Source: CAMLOF01 sp041913045 (GTDB lineage: Bacteria > Pseudomonadota > Gammaproteobacteria > Burkholderiales > Burkholderiaceae_C). Taken from it: a stretch of DNA of 48,561 nt. Under the pieces are notes generated by a model. That model worked only from the letters and a program-made list of their open reading frames with translations. It did not search any database and was not told the DNA's origin. Position 1 is the stretch's first letter. Every line of letters starts with the position of its first letter. Positions 36,994-44,922 of this stretch are shown here, piece after piece. The DNA lies in assembly GCA_041913045.1 (NCBI GenBank), contig JAYSGB010000031.1, positions 1 to 48,561 on the forward strand. Reading direction: 5' to 3'. Made by a program: the position numbers and the translations under genes.

Positions 36994-37734
36994 TCAGTCG
37001 CCCTGGAAGCTCCCCGAGCGGCACGTGATCACCAGCGTGTCGCGCCAGCCGATCGACTCGGGGTCGGCCGGCTGGATGGGGGTGGTTTCGTGAATCACGC
37101 GTTCGTCGTCCAGCAACAGCACTGACCACGGTTCCGTCAGCGTGAAGCGCTGGCCGTTCGGGCCATGGGCCTCGAACACCCGGCTCTCGCCGCCTTTGAT
37201 GCGGTGGCGCCCCACCAGGAACACAGCCACCAGCTCCATGCCGTCTCGGTGGGCACCCTCGGGCGTGGGGCGGCCGATGCCGTCGGTGGTGTCAATGCGG
37301 AACTGGTGCGCCTCGATGAACCAGCGCTGCGCACCCTTCAGCCGCGAAGTGACCGCAGCCGTCTGCACCATCAGGCGCTTCCAGGCTGGCAGCGCCACGG
37401 TGGCGGGGTCCATGGGCTCGAACCAGCGTTCCATGCCGCCGTGCAGGGCGTTGTATTCCAGGGGTTGCCAATGGCGGCGGTGCGGCACCTGCTGCACGTC
37501 ATCGCCATCCACGATGAAGCAGCTGTGGCGGCGGCGGCGGTAACGCCCGCCATCCTTCAGGTATTGGTCGCTGGGCAGGTCGTCCCAGCTGGGCTGCAAC
37601 GCGGCCAGATCTTGCGGCCCCACGGCCAGCCAGTTCTGCACGGAACGGGCATCCATCAGGGCAAAGCCCTGGCGGGACAAGGTTTCATCAACGCGGGACG
37701 GGGGAACGCAGGGTGGCAGGAAATGGGCACTCAT
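36994..37734 (-). CDS. 2-oxoglutarate/Fe(II) dioxygenase family protein (PF10014-like)
   Basis: This predicted non-haem iron oxygenase has 246 residues. The iron ligands are visible as H162 and D164 (GAHRDGMELV) and H215 (DERVIHETTPI), with R231 (GWRDTLVITCR) placed to bind 2-oxoglutarate. The fold and motif spacing fit the family that includes free amino acid hydroxylases such as isoleucine dioxygenase, so an amino acid substrate is possible but not shown. The start at 37734 (MSAHFLPP) was chosen over 37782; neither has a clear ribosome-binding site. Confidence 0.84.
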   Translation of the reverse strand: MSAHFLPPCVPPSRVDETLSRQGFALMDARSVQNWLAVGPQDLAALQPSWDDLPSDQYLKDGGRYRRRRHSCFIVDGDDVQQVPHRRHWQPLEYNALHGGMERWFEPMDPATVALPAWKRLMVQTAAVTSRLKGAQRWFIEAHQFRIDTTDGIGRPTPEGAHRDGMELVAVFLVGRHRIKGGESRVFEAHGPNGQRFTLTEPWSVLLLDDERVIHETTPIQPADPESIGWRDTLVITCRSGSFQGD

Positions 37735-37844
37735 GATGTTGCAAGTGTAGCCCCGTGACCGGGAAAACCATGAGACCGTCACATCAGCGATTGGTTATCT
37801 TCAACGATTGAGAAAAATCAATGCAGATACCCGCAGGAGTTCAC

Positions 37845-38678
37845 ATGAGCCCAGCCCAGGCCGACGACACACAACCCCGCCAAGAGGAGCAAACCCCCAC
37901 CACCCCCGCCAACGAATCTGCTCCAGATGAGGCCTCCGTCTTCTCGCTCAAACTGGCGGACCTGACGGCAGCCGACCCCTTCCGCTGGCTGGCACTGGGC
38001 TGGAAGGACTTCACCACCTGCCCCAAAGTGGGCCTGTTCTACGGGGCGTGCTTCTTCATCATGGGCCACGCGCTGTGGTACGTCTTCCAGGCGGCGCCCG
38101 CCTATGTGCTGGCCCTGAGCGCAGGCTTCCTGCTGATGGGGCCCTTCCTGTGCCTGGGCATCTACGACGCCAGCCGCGCCATAGAGGACGGCCGCCGCCC
38201 TTCGTTGCGTGCATCGCTGGCCTCCTGGCGCCCCACGAAAGGCACCATGGCCATCTTTGCCGGTGTGCTGCTGATTCTGGAAATGCTGTGGGGCCGGGCG
38301 TCACTGGTGGTGTTTGCCGTGACGTTCAACACCATGCCCTCCACCGAAAACCTGCTTGCCGAACTGGTGCGCATCGAGAACATCGAGTTCCTCATCACCT
38401 ACACGGTCGTCGGCGCCATCTTCGCGGGGCTCATCTTTGTGACCAGCGCCATCTCCATCCCCATGATCCTGGACCGCCAGACGGACGCCATCTCCAGCGG
38501 TCTGACCAGCATCCGCGCCTGCCTGCAGAACCCCGGGGTGATGCTGCTGTGGGGTGCGCTGATCACCATCACCGTGGTGCTGGCCATGCTGCCCTGGTTC
38601 CTGGGGTTGCTGCTGGCCGGGCCCGTGCTTGGGCACGCAACGTGGCATGCTTACAGGGGAATCGTTCCCAAGCCTTGA
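37845..38678 (+). CDS. DUF2189-family integral membrane protein
   Basis: This 277-residue protein has a hydrophilic, Pro/Gln/Thr-rich N-terminus of about 35 residues, then about six hydrophobic segments. DUF2189-like stretches are FRWLALGWKDFTTCPKVGLF, GFLLMGPFLCLGIYDASR and SIPMILDRQTDAISS. The family function is unknown. The start at 37845 is favoured by AGGAG 5 bases upstream; the ATG at 37821 is in frame but lacks a site. A small gene follows 19 bases after its stop. Confidence 0.86.
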   Translation: MSPAQADDTQPRQEEQTPTTPANESAPDEASVFSLKLADLTAADPFRWLALGWKDFTTCPKVGLFYGACFFIMGHALWYVFQAAPAYVLALSAGFLLMGPFLCLGIYDASRAIEDGRRPSLRASLASWRPTKGTMAIFAGVLLILEMLWGRASLVVFAVTFNTMPSTENLLAELVRIENIEFLITYTVVGAIFAGLIFVTSAISIPMILDRQTDAISSGLTSIRACLQNPGVMLLWGALITITVVLAMLPWFLGLLLAGPVLGHATWHAYRGIVPKP

Positions 38679-38697
38679 ACGGCGTGCCACACAAACC

Positions 38698-38982
38698 ATG
38701 CAAAACAGCCAACAAGCCTGCCTTGAACACATGCAGCAGCAACTCGATGCCCTGCGGCAAGGCCAGTGCCAACTGCGCGACTACCTGAGCGGCGCGCGCC
38801 AGCAGGACGACGCGCTGATGCAAGCCCTGCCGCCCGTTTTTGGCGAGGTCTGGCACAACCTGCTGGACCGGCTGGAATCTGCCAGCCTGTTCGCCGAGGA
38901 AAGCTGCTCCTTCAGCCAGAAGGACTTGCTGGACAGCATGCAGCTCTGGCTCGACAAGGCCGCCCTTCGCCTCAAGGCTTGA
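38698..38982 (+). CDS. Small helical hypothetical protein
   Basis: I recognise no domain in this 94-residue, mostly helical, glutamine-rich protein. The N-terminal half (CLEHMQQQLDALRQGQCQLR) looks like a coiled coil and there are three cysteines. It lies 19 bases after the DUF2189 gene on the same strand and may share its transcript. No clear ribosome-binding site precedes the ATG. Coding is supported by the regular amino acid pattern and position, not by homology I can name. Confidence 0.6.
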   Translation: MQNSQQACLEHMQQQLDALRQGQCQLRDYLSGARQQDDALMQALPPVFGEVWHNLLDRLESASLFAEESCSFSQKDLLDSMQLWLDKAALRLKA

Positions 38983-39022
38983 GCCGGTACGGGCGCGCAT
39001 GCCCCGCTCGGCAACGCAGGCC

Positions 39023-39499
39023 TCAGACGTGGCGTGAAGACCGAGCCTTCGGCAACCCGCCAGCCACCACGGCATCGGCCTGGGCGTGCAGCGCCTCGAT
39101 GATGTGGCAATGGTCGTCGCTGCCGTCACATCTGCCACGCAAGGCCATCAGGTCTTTCTCCAACGCCTTTAACTCATTCAGGCGCTCGCGCACATGCCCC
39201 AGGTGGGCGTCCAGCGCCGCGCGAGCGGTGACGCAGTCGGCCTTGTCACGCAGGTCCAGGCCCAGCAGGGTGCGCACCTCGTCCAAAGACATGTCCATCG
39301 CCCGGCACAGGCGAATGAAACGCAGGCGGTGCAAGTCGGCGTCGCTGTAGAGGCGGTAGTCGTTGTCTGCGCGCGCCTGTGGCGGCAGCAGGCCCTCGCG
39401 CTCGTAGTAGCGGATGTTGGCCGCACTCACACCAGAGTGGCGGGCCGCCTCGCCAATGCGGTATTTCGGCAACAAGGACGTTGAGGAAGAAACCGACAT
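39023..39499 (-). CDS. cadR: Cd(II)/Pb(II)-responsive transcriptional regulator CadR
   Basis: This MerR-family activator/repressor responds to cadmium, lead and often zinc. The 158-residue protein has the N-terminal winged helix (YRIGEAARHSGVSAANIRYY), a dimer helix, and cysteines C89, C124 and C131, whose spacing (35 and 7 residues) is the same as the metal-binding cysteines of CadR/PbrR. The short C-terminal tail lacks the long His-rich extension of some CadR proteins. It is divergent from a cation exporter gene across a 72-base region that contains a MerR-type operator, so it most probably controls that exporter. Confidence 0.92.
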   Translation of the reverse strand: MSVSSSTSLLPKYRIGEAARHSGVSAANIRYYEREGLLPPQARADNDYRLYSDADLHRLRFIRLCRAMDMSLDEVRTLLGLDLRDKADCVTARAALDAHLGHVRERLNELKALEKDLMALRGRCDGSDDHCHIIEALHAQADAVVAGGLPKARSSRHV

Positions 39500-39501
39500 G
39501 C

Positions 39502-39532
39502 TTGACCTTCAACTTGCTTCAAGGTTTCAAAT
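39502..39532 (+). promoter_or_regulatory. MerR-type promoter/operator for the CDF exporter
   Basis: TTGACC (39502-39507) and TCAAAT (39527-39532) form a -35/-10 pair separated by 19 bases, the over-long spacing typical of MerR-activated promoters. A dyad with arms ACCTT (39505-39509) and AAGGT (39521-39525) lies in the spacer, where a CadR dimer would bind and untwist the DNA. The promoter points toward the exporter gene at 39572. Confidence 0.8.
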
Positions 39533-39571
39533 CATGTCACAGACCTTCTTTTCCCTTCAAGCAACACAACC

Positions 39572-40213
39572 ATGGCCTGTTCCTGCCACACCGACACCTG
39601 CTCCACCGAAACCGTCGCGAGCGCGGCCCTGGACCCGCGCTGGCGCCGCGCGTTGTGGATCGCGCTCGTCGTCAACGCCGCCATGTTCGTGGTGGAACTG
39701 GCTGCCGGGCTGCAGGCAGGCTCCGTGTCGCTGCTGGCCGATGCCATCGACTTCGCGGGGGATGCCGTCAACTACGGCTTGTCGCTGGCCGTGCTGAGCA
39801 TGGCGGTGGTCTGGCGCAGCCGCGCCGCCTGGATCAAGGGCGCCAGCATGTTCGGCTACGGGCTCTTCGTGCTGGGCAAGGCCGCCTGGGTGCTGCGCAG
39901 CGGCAGCGTGCCCGAACCTCTCACCATGGGCGCGGTGGCGTTCGCGGCCATGCTTGCCAACGTTGGGGTGGCGGTGCTGCTCTACACCTGGCGCAACGGC
40001 GACGCCAACATGCGCAGTGTGTGGATCTGCTCCCGCAACGACGCGCTGAGCAACGTTGCGGTGATGCTGGCCGCAGCCGGTGTGTTTGGCACCGGCTCCG
40101 CCTGGCCCGACCTGGCCGTGGCTGCCGTCATGGCCGGGTTGGCACTCACGGGCGGCGCCCAGGTGATGCGCCATGCGCGCAGTGAACTGGCCGAACAGCG
40201 GGCCGCCGCCTGA
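39572..40213 (+). CDS. Compact cation diffusion facilitator (metal exporter)
   Basis: This inner-membrane metal/proton antiporter has 213 residues and about six membrane segments. The transport site is readable: D60 and D64 in helix 2 (LADAIDFAGD) and C153 and D157 in helix 5 (CSRNDALSN), where most family members have His in place of Cys. It lacks the C-terminal cytoplasmic metal-sensing domain, so it is about 90 residues shorter than usual. Three cysteines sit at the N-terminus (C3, C5, C10). Location next to cadR and its operator implies export of Cd, Zn or Pb. Confidence 0.88.
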   Translation: MACSCHTDTCSTETVASAALDPRWRRALWIALVVNAAMFVVELAAGLQAGSVSLLADAIDFAGDAVNYGLSLAVLSMAVVWRSRAAWIKGASMFGYGLFVLGKAAWVLRSGSVPEPLTMGAVAFAAMLANVGVAVLLYTWRNGDANMRSVWICSRNDALSNVAVMLAAAGVFGTGSAWPDLAVAAVMAGLALTGGAQVMRHARSELAEQRAAA

Positions 40214-40254
40214 CCGCCGGGAACTTCCCCACCCTTGTCGCTATCATTCCACCC

Positions 40255-40665
40255 ATGCGTGCGTTCACCCTGTGGCTGATGATGTGCCTGCTGCCCTTGC
40301 GGCTGCTGGCAGGCGACGCCATGGCGGTGCAGATGCAAGCAGCTGGCGGGCACGCGCCGGCGCCCGCCGTGTCTGTTGTGGCGGCAGCACAGTCAGTCAG
40401 CCACGACTGCCACGAGCAAGCCACGGGCGAAGCCACGCACCACCAGGTTCACGTTCATGCCAACGTGGCGGGCGCTGAACCCGCTGACCAGCCCCACCCC
40501 GGCCACGCCATGTGCGGCCTGTGTGACGTGTGCCACAACACCCTGCACACCACCCATGCCACCCTGCTGCCCGCGCAGGAGTTGCCACGTGTGCTGCCCG
40601 CCGCACTCTCACCCCTTCTGACCAGCGCCGAGCGCCTGCCCGGCTTCAAGCCACCCATCGCCTGA
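40255..40665 (+). CDS. Small His/Cys-rich exported protein
   Basis: This 136-residue protein has a signal-peptide-like start (FTLWLMMCLLPLRLLAGDA). The mature part is rich in His and has a compact cluster, HPGHAMCGLCDVCHNTLHTTH, preceded by HDCHEQ and HHQVHVH. It resembles the short DUF2946-like proteins found next to copper genes, but the assignment is tentative. It is probably a periplasmic or outer-face metal-binding protein. It starts 41 bases after the exporter gene and precedes the copper gene run. Confidence 0.65.
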   Translation: MRAFTLWLMMCLLPLRLLAGDAMAVQMQAAGGHAPAPAVSVVAAAQSVSHDCHEQATGEATHHQVHVHANVAGAEPADQPHPGHAMCGLCDVCHNTLHTTHATLLPAQELPRVLPAALSPLLTSAERLPGFKPPIA

Positions 40666-40682
40666 CCGCCACACCCTAAGTA

Positions 40683-40715
40683 CGCCCGCGATTTGCCAAA
40701 ACCGGCAACCGGGCG
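40683..40715 (+). other. Nested hairpin between the His-rich protein gene and the TolC-like gene
   Basis: CGCCCG (40683-40688) pairs with CGGGCG (40710-40715), and inside it TTGCC (40693-40697) pairs with GGCAA (40704-40708) around a 6-base loop. No T run follows, so it is not a typical intrinsic terminator. It could attenuate readthrough or protect the downstream message. The next gene has its own good ribosome-binding site (AGGAG near 40735). Confidence 0.35.
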
Positions 40716-40744
40716 CAGGTTTCGAGCGTTTTCAGGAGCATTTC

Positions 40745-42040
40745 ATGTCCCGTTCCCCCGGCCTAGGACACAGGCCTGGTCACCTTGCCTGGCTGCTCGC
40801 CAGTGCGCTGGCCCTTTCCGCCACAGCTGCGTGGCCCCAGGCCCACGGCCACAGCGGTGCCGCTGCGGCCACTCCCGGCAAAGCACCGTCCTCGCAACAA
40901 CCAGCTGACTGGAAAGCTGCCAACGAGGCAGTAAGCGCCTTCCAGCGCGGCCATGCCGACATCTTGCGCTGGGAACAATCCCGCGCACCCGCAACAACGC
41001 CAAAGACAACCGGCACTGCCACGCCCTGGACCCTGGCCCAGGTCACTGCCGCAGCCATGCAGGCACGGCCCGACCTGCTGGCCCACCCGGGACTCAACCC
41101 GCAGGAAGCGGCCGACCTGCGCAACCGCGCTCAGGCCCTGAGCCAACAAGTGGAGCGCGCCTGGATACAGGCAGTGGCCGCCCAACAGGGGCTGGCGTAC
41201 CAGCGCCAGGTGCTGGAAGCCGCTGAAGCGGGCAACGAACTGGCCCGCCGCATGACCCAGGTGGGTAACTGGAGTGCCGCCCGCCAGATGCGTGAAGAAC
41301 TGGCCTTGTGGGACGCACAGGCACAGTGGATGTTGGCCCAGCAACAGCAGCAGGCTGCCACCGAGGCGCTGTGGCGGCTGCTGGACAACACGGCCCCCAG
41401 CGCCCAAGCCCTACCCGCACACCTGCCCTCCCAGCTGCCCCCGCTGCCCGCAGGTCCAGCAGGCAAGTCCGATGCCCTGGAACAGCAGGCACTCCAGCAG
41501 CACCCGCGCTGGCCCTGGTTGGACCAACAGGCACGCCTGCTGGCGCAGGGCCTGACGCCTGCCGACCGCGAGCGCCTGATCAAGCTTCCCCAAGAGGCCG
41601 TTGCCGCCGCACAAGGCCAATGGCCCGCACGCCTGGAAACCCGCGGTACCGGCTGGAGCCACGCACTGGAAAAAGCGGTAGAAGCCCAGGCCGAAGCCGG
41701 TGTACTGGAGCGCCAGATCCGCTCCGATGTGCGCCTGGCGCTGACGGCCTGGCAGACGGCCCGGCTGGTGGCCATTCAATCCCGCCAACAGGTGCAGCGC
41801 CTGCACACCGCCTTGCAGGACGAAACCCTGCTGCGCTACAACGGCATGCTCGCCAGCACCTGGGACCTGCTCGCCGCCGCGCGAACCCGAGTCACCAGCG
41901 TGCACGCCGCCTTGCAAGCCGAGCGCGACGCCTGGCTGGCCCATGCCGATCTTCAAGCGGTGCTCAACGGCCTGCCCTATGCGGGCACCACGCTCTCCAC
42001 ATCTGGCGCCAGCGCAGCCGCCACACCCGCAGGACATTGA
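40745..42040 (+). CDS. TolC-like outer-membrane/periplasmic helical protein of the copper cluster
   Basis: This 431-residue protein has a signal peptide (LAWLLASALALSATAAWPQA), a His/Ala-rich linker, then long helices with TolC-family character: LSQQVERAWIQAVAAQQGLAY and the C-terminal LLRYNGMLASTWDLLAAARTRV block. It is probably an outer-membrane channel relative, but the window holds no RND pump or membrane fusion partner for it. AGGAG precedes the ATG by about 6 bases. The multicopper oxidase gene starts 5 bases after its stop, so the two are surely co-transcribed. Its role is likely in copper tolerance. Confidence 0.75.
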   Translation: MSRSPGLGHRPGHLAWLLASALALSATAAWPQAHGHSGAAAATPGKAPSSQQPADWKAANEAVSAFQRGHADILRWEQSRAPATTPKTTGTATPWTLAQVTAAAMQARPDLLAHPGLNPQEAADLRNRAQALSQQVERAWIQAVAAQQGLAYQRQVLEAAEAGNELARRMTQVGNWSAARQMREELALWDAQAQWMLAQQQQQAATEALWRLLDNTAPSAQALPAHLPSQLPPLPAGPAGKSDALEQQALQQHPRWPWLDQQARLLAQGLTPADRERLIKLPQEAVAAAQGQWPARLETRGTGWSHALEKAVEAQAEAGVLERQIRSDVRLALTAWQTARLVAIQSRQQVQRLHTALQDETLLRYNGMLASTWDLLAAARTRVTSVHAALQAERDAWLAHADLQAVLNGLPYAGTTLSTSGASAAATPAGH

Positions 42041-42045
42041 CCACC

Positions 42046-43470
42046 ATGCAACGCCGACACTTCTTCCAACAAGCCCTGGCCGGAGCCGCCACCGCTGTGG
42101 CCGCCACCACGGTCAGCCGCAGCGCCATGGCCGCACTGCCCGAACCCGTCATACGCGCCAACGCCGACACCGCAGCTCCCTGGACACCACCCGGCGTCAC
42201 CGGCGCGGGCCGCCCCTACCGCCCCGTGGTCACCCTCAACGGCTGGACCCTGCCCTTTCGCATGAACAACGGCGTCAAGGAGTTCCACCTCGTCGCCGAA
42301 CCCGTGGTGCGTGAAATGGTCCCCGGCTTCATGGTGAACATGTGGGGCTACAACGGCCAGTCGCCCGGCCCCACCATCGAAGTGGTGGAAGGCGACCGCG
42401 TGCGGATCTTCGTCACCAACCGCCTGCCCGAGCACACCACCATCCACTGGCACGGCCAGCGCCTGCCCAACGGCATGGACGGCGTGGGCGGACTCAACCA
42501 GCCGCAGATCCAGCCCGGCAAGACCTTTGTCTATGAATTCGTGGCGCGCCGCCCGGGCACCTTCATGTACCACCCGCACGCTGATGAGATGACGCAGATG
42601 GCCATGGGCATGATGGGCATGTGGATCACCCACCCCAAGGGCCGCCACCCGCTCATCAACGACGTGGACCGCGACTACTGCTTCCTGCTCAACGCCTTCG
42701 ACGTGGAGCCGGGCAGCATGACGCCCAAGATCAACACCATGCTGGACTTCAACATCTGGTCCTTCAACAGCCGCGTGTTCCCGGGCATCAGCCCGCTGGT
42801 GGCGCGCCTGGGCGAACGGGTACGCATGCGCGTGGGCAACCTCACCATGACCAATCACCCGGTTCACGTTCACGGCATAGAGTTTGAGGTGACCGGCACC
42901 GACGGCGGCCCCGTGCCCAAGAGCGCGCGCTGGCCCGAGGTGACCACCGACATTGCCGTGGGCCAGATGCGCCAGATCGAGTTCCTGGCCGACGAACCCG
43001 GCGACTGGGCCGTGCACTGCCACAAGAGCCACCACACCATGGGCGCCATGGGGCACGACGTGCCCACCATGATCGGCGTGGACCACCGCGGCCTGGTGCA
43101 GAAGATCCAGAAACTGGTGCCCGACTACATGGTGATGGGCGAACGCGGCATGGCCGACATGGGCGAAATGGAAATGGAGCTGCCCGCCAACACCTTCCCC
43201 ATGATGACCGGCACCGGCCCGTTTGGCGCGATTGAAATGGGCGGCATGTTCACCACGCTCAAGGTGCGTGCCGACCAGAAACCCGGTGACTACACCGACC
43301 CGGGCTGGTACACACTGCCCAAAGGAACGCAAGCCTACGAATACCAGGGCGCGCCGCTGCAAGCCGCGCCCTCGGCCGCTCAGCCCGCCATGCCAGGCAT
43401 GCCCGGCCACGGTCACACCCCCCCACCCGCCCAGGTGCGCAAGCCTATGGGCCACGGCAACCACCACTGA
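42046..43470 (+). CDS. Tat-exported multicopper oxidase (copper tolerance)
   Basis: This periplasmic blue copper oxidase probably oxidises Cu(I) to the less toxic Cu(II). The 474-residue protein has a Tat-like signal (QRRHFFQQALAGAATAVAA). All four copper motifs are intact: HWHG (134-137), HPH (176-178), HPVHVHG (271-277) and HCHKSHHTMGAM (324-335). These give the type 1 ligands H271, C325, H330 and M335 and the trinuclear cluster histidines. The C-terminal third is very Met-rich (MGERGMADMGEMEME) and ends in a His/Met/Pro tail, as in copper-resistance oxidases. It is the second gene of a five-gene copper run. Confidence 0.93.
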   Translation: MQRRHFFQQALAGAATAVAATTVSRSAMAALPEPVIRANADTAAPWTPPGVTGAGRPYRPVVTLNGWTLPFRMNNGVKEFHLVAEPVVREMVPGFMVNMWGYNGQSPGPTIEVVEGDRVRIFVTNRLPEHTTIHWHGQRLPNGMDGVGGLNQPQIQPGKTFVYEFVARRPGTFMYHPHADEMTQMAMGMMGMWITHPKGRHPLINDVDRDYCFLLNAFDVEPGSMTPKINTMLDFNIWSFNSRVFPGISPLVARLGERVRMRVGNLTMTNHPVHVHGIEFEVTGTDGGPVPKSARWPEVTTDIAVGQMRQIEFLADEPGDWAVHCHKSHHTMGAMGHDVPTMIGVDHRGLVQKIQKLVPDYMVMGERGMADMGEMEMELPANTFPMMTGTGPFGAIEMGGMFTTLKVRADQKPGDYTDPGWYTLPKGTQAYEYQGAPLQAAPSAAQPAMPGMPGHGHTPPPAQVRKPMGHGNHH

Positions 43471-43479
43471 CAAACCCCC

Positions 43480-44028
43480 ATGAAACACACCCTCAAACCA
43501 AACCACACCGTGCGCCGCGCCCTGCTGCTGGCAAGCACCCTGCTGGCCCAGCACGCCTGGGCACACGGCCCGCAAGGCCACGCCAGCCAGATGCCCATGG
43601 CCCAACACCACGCCTCCGTGAAGGAGCAGAAGCCCTGGGGCATCGCCGGTGAGCGCGCCGAGGCGCGCCGCACCATCGAAATCCGCATGACCGACGACAT
43701 GCGCTTTACGCCTGAACGCATTGAAGTGCGCGAGGGAGAGACCGTGCGCATCGTGGCCGCCAACAAAGGCAAGGTGATGCACGAGATCGTGCTGGGCACC
43801 CGCGAAGAGCTGATGGCCCACTCTGAACTCATGAAGAAACACCCCGGCATGGAGCACGACGAGGCCTACATGGCCCACGTGGCTGCAGGCAAACGGGGGG
43901 ACATCGTCTGGACCTTCAACCGCCCAGGTGAATTCGAGTTCGCTTGCCTGATCGCGGGCCACTACGAAGCGGGCATGAAAGGCAGCATCACCGTGCTGCC
44001 CGCCAGCGGGCAACGCGCCCAGCCCTGA
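43480..44028 (+). CDS. Cupredoxin-domain copper protein
   Basis: This exported plastocyanin/azurin-like protein has 182 residues. A signal peptide (cleavage near HAWA) and a His/Met-rich stretch (HGPQGHASQMPMAQHH) precede the cupredoxin fold. The type 1 copper ligands are H101 (KVMHEIVLG), C156, H161 and M166 (ACLIAGHYEAGMKG). It may carry copper or electrons to the adjacent multicopper oxidase. It starts 9 bases after the oxidase stop without a clear ribosome-binding site, so coupled translation is likely. Confidence 0.92.
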   Translation: MKHTLKPNHTVRRALLLASTLLAQHAWAHGPQGHASQMPMAQHHASVKEQKPWGIAGERAEARRTIEIRMTDDMRFTPERIEVREGETVRIVAANKGKVMHEIVLGTREELMAHSELMKKHPGMEHDEAYMAHVAAGKRGDIVWTFNRPGEFEFACLIAGHYEAGMKGSITVLPASGQRAQP

Positions 44029-44052
44029 ACCCTTATGTGATTGGAGAACACC

Positions 44053-44517
44053 ATGCAAAGACGAACCCTGATTGGGCTGTGCGCCGCCTGGATGGCGGGC
44101 GGTGTCACCGCGGCCATGGCCCAGCCGGCCAAACCGCTGGTGGAAGTCTGGAAAGACCCCAACTGCGGCTGCTGCAAGGACTGGGTGGCGCACCTGGAAG
44201 CCAACGGTTTCACCGTGCGTGTCTTTGACACCGGCAACACCGCCGCCCGCAAACGCCTGGGCATGCCCGACCGGCTCGGCTCCTGCCACACAGCACGCGT
44301 ACAGGGCTACGTGATTGAAGGACATGTGCCCGCCAAGGACATGCAGCGCCTGCTGGCCGACAAGCCCCAGGCCCTGGGCCTGAGCGTGCCGCGCATGCCC
44401 GTGGGCAGCCCTGGCATGGACGGCCCGGAGTACGGCGGCCGCAAAGACCCCTACGACGTGCTGCTGGTGCAGCGCGACGGCTCCACCCGCATCTATGCCT
44501 CTTACAACAAGGCCTGA
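44053..44517 (+). CDS. DUF411 metal-binding protein
   Basis: This exported protein has 154 residues: a signal peptide (MQRRTLIGLCAAWMAGG, cleavage near AMA) and a thioredoxin-like DUF411 domain. The hallmark NCGCCKDW gives C38, C40 and C41; a second conserved Cys lies in GSCHTARV, and GYVIEGHVPAKDMQRLL follows. DUF411 proteins are common next to copper and silver resistance genes and are thought to bind metal. The start at 44053 has GGAG 8 bases upstream; a TTG at 44041 is an unlikely alternative. The CusF-like gene begins 3 bases after the stop. Confidence 0.92.
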   Translation: MQRRTLIGLCAAWMAGGVTAAMAQPAKPLVEVWKDPNCGCCKDWVAHLEANGFTVRVFDTGNTAARKRLGMPDRLGSCHTARVQGYVIEGHVPAKDMQRLLADKPQALGLSVPRMPVGSPGMDGPEYGGRKDPYDVLLVQRDGSTRIYASYNKA

Positions 44518-44520
44518 ACC

Positions 44521-44910
44521 ATGAACTTGCCCCAACCGCGCCAACCCCGCCTTTATGCGCTGCTGGCAACACTGTTGCTGACGCTGGCTGGCGCCGCCCA
44601 CGCCCAGAGCAACACCAGCCATGATGCCCACCACACCACACCTGCTGCACCAGCCACACCGGCTGCAAGCACCGCGACGAATGGCCTGCCAACAGCTGAG
44701 GCCGAGGTGCGCCGCATCGACCTGCAGGCTGGCAAGGTGTCGCTCAAGCATGGCGACATCCCCAACCTCGACATGCCGCCCATGACCATGGTCTTCCAGG
44801 TGAAAGACGCCACCTGGCTGCAGCTGATCAAGGTCGGTGACAAGGTGCGCTTCACCGCAGACAAGGTCAATGGCGCCTACACGGTGATGAGCCTGGAGCG
44901 CATGCAGTAA
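44521..44910 (+). CDS. CusF-like periplasmic copper chaperone
   Basis: This 129-residue exported protein has a signal peptide (LLATLLLTLAGAAHA), a His/Ala/Pro linker, and a CusF domain from about residue 58. Aligned to CusF by eye, the Cu(I)/Ag(I) ligands are H77, M88 and M90 (HGDIPNLDMPPMTM). The Trp that caps the metal in E. coli CusF is Met85 here. CusF normally passes metal to the CusCBA pump, but no such pump is in the window, so it may work with the neighbouring oxidase and cupredoxin. It is the last of the copper run. Confidence 0.93.
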   Translation: MNLPQPRQPRLYALLATLLLTLAGAAHAQSNTSHDAHHTTPAAPATPAASTATNGLPTAEAEVRRIDLQAGKVSLKHGDIPNLDMPPMTMVFQVKDATWLQLIKVGDKVRFTADKVNGAYTVMSLERMQ

Positions 44911-44922
44911 GCTGTTGGGGCC

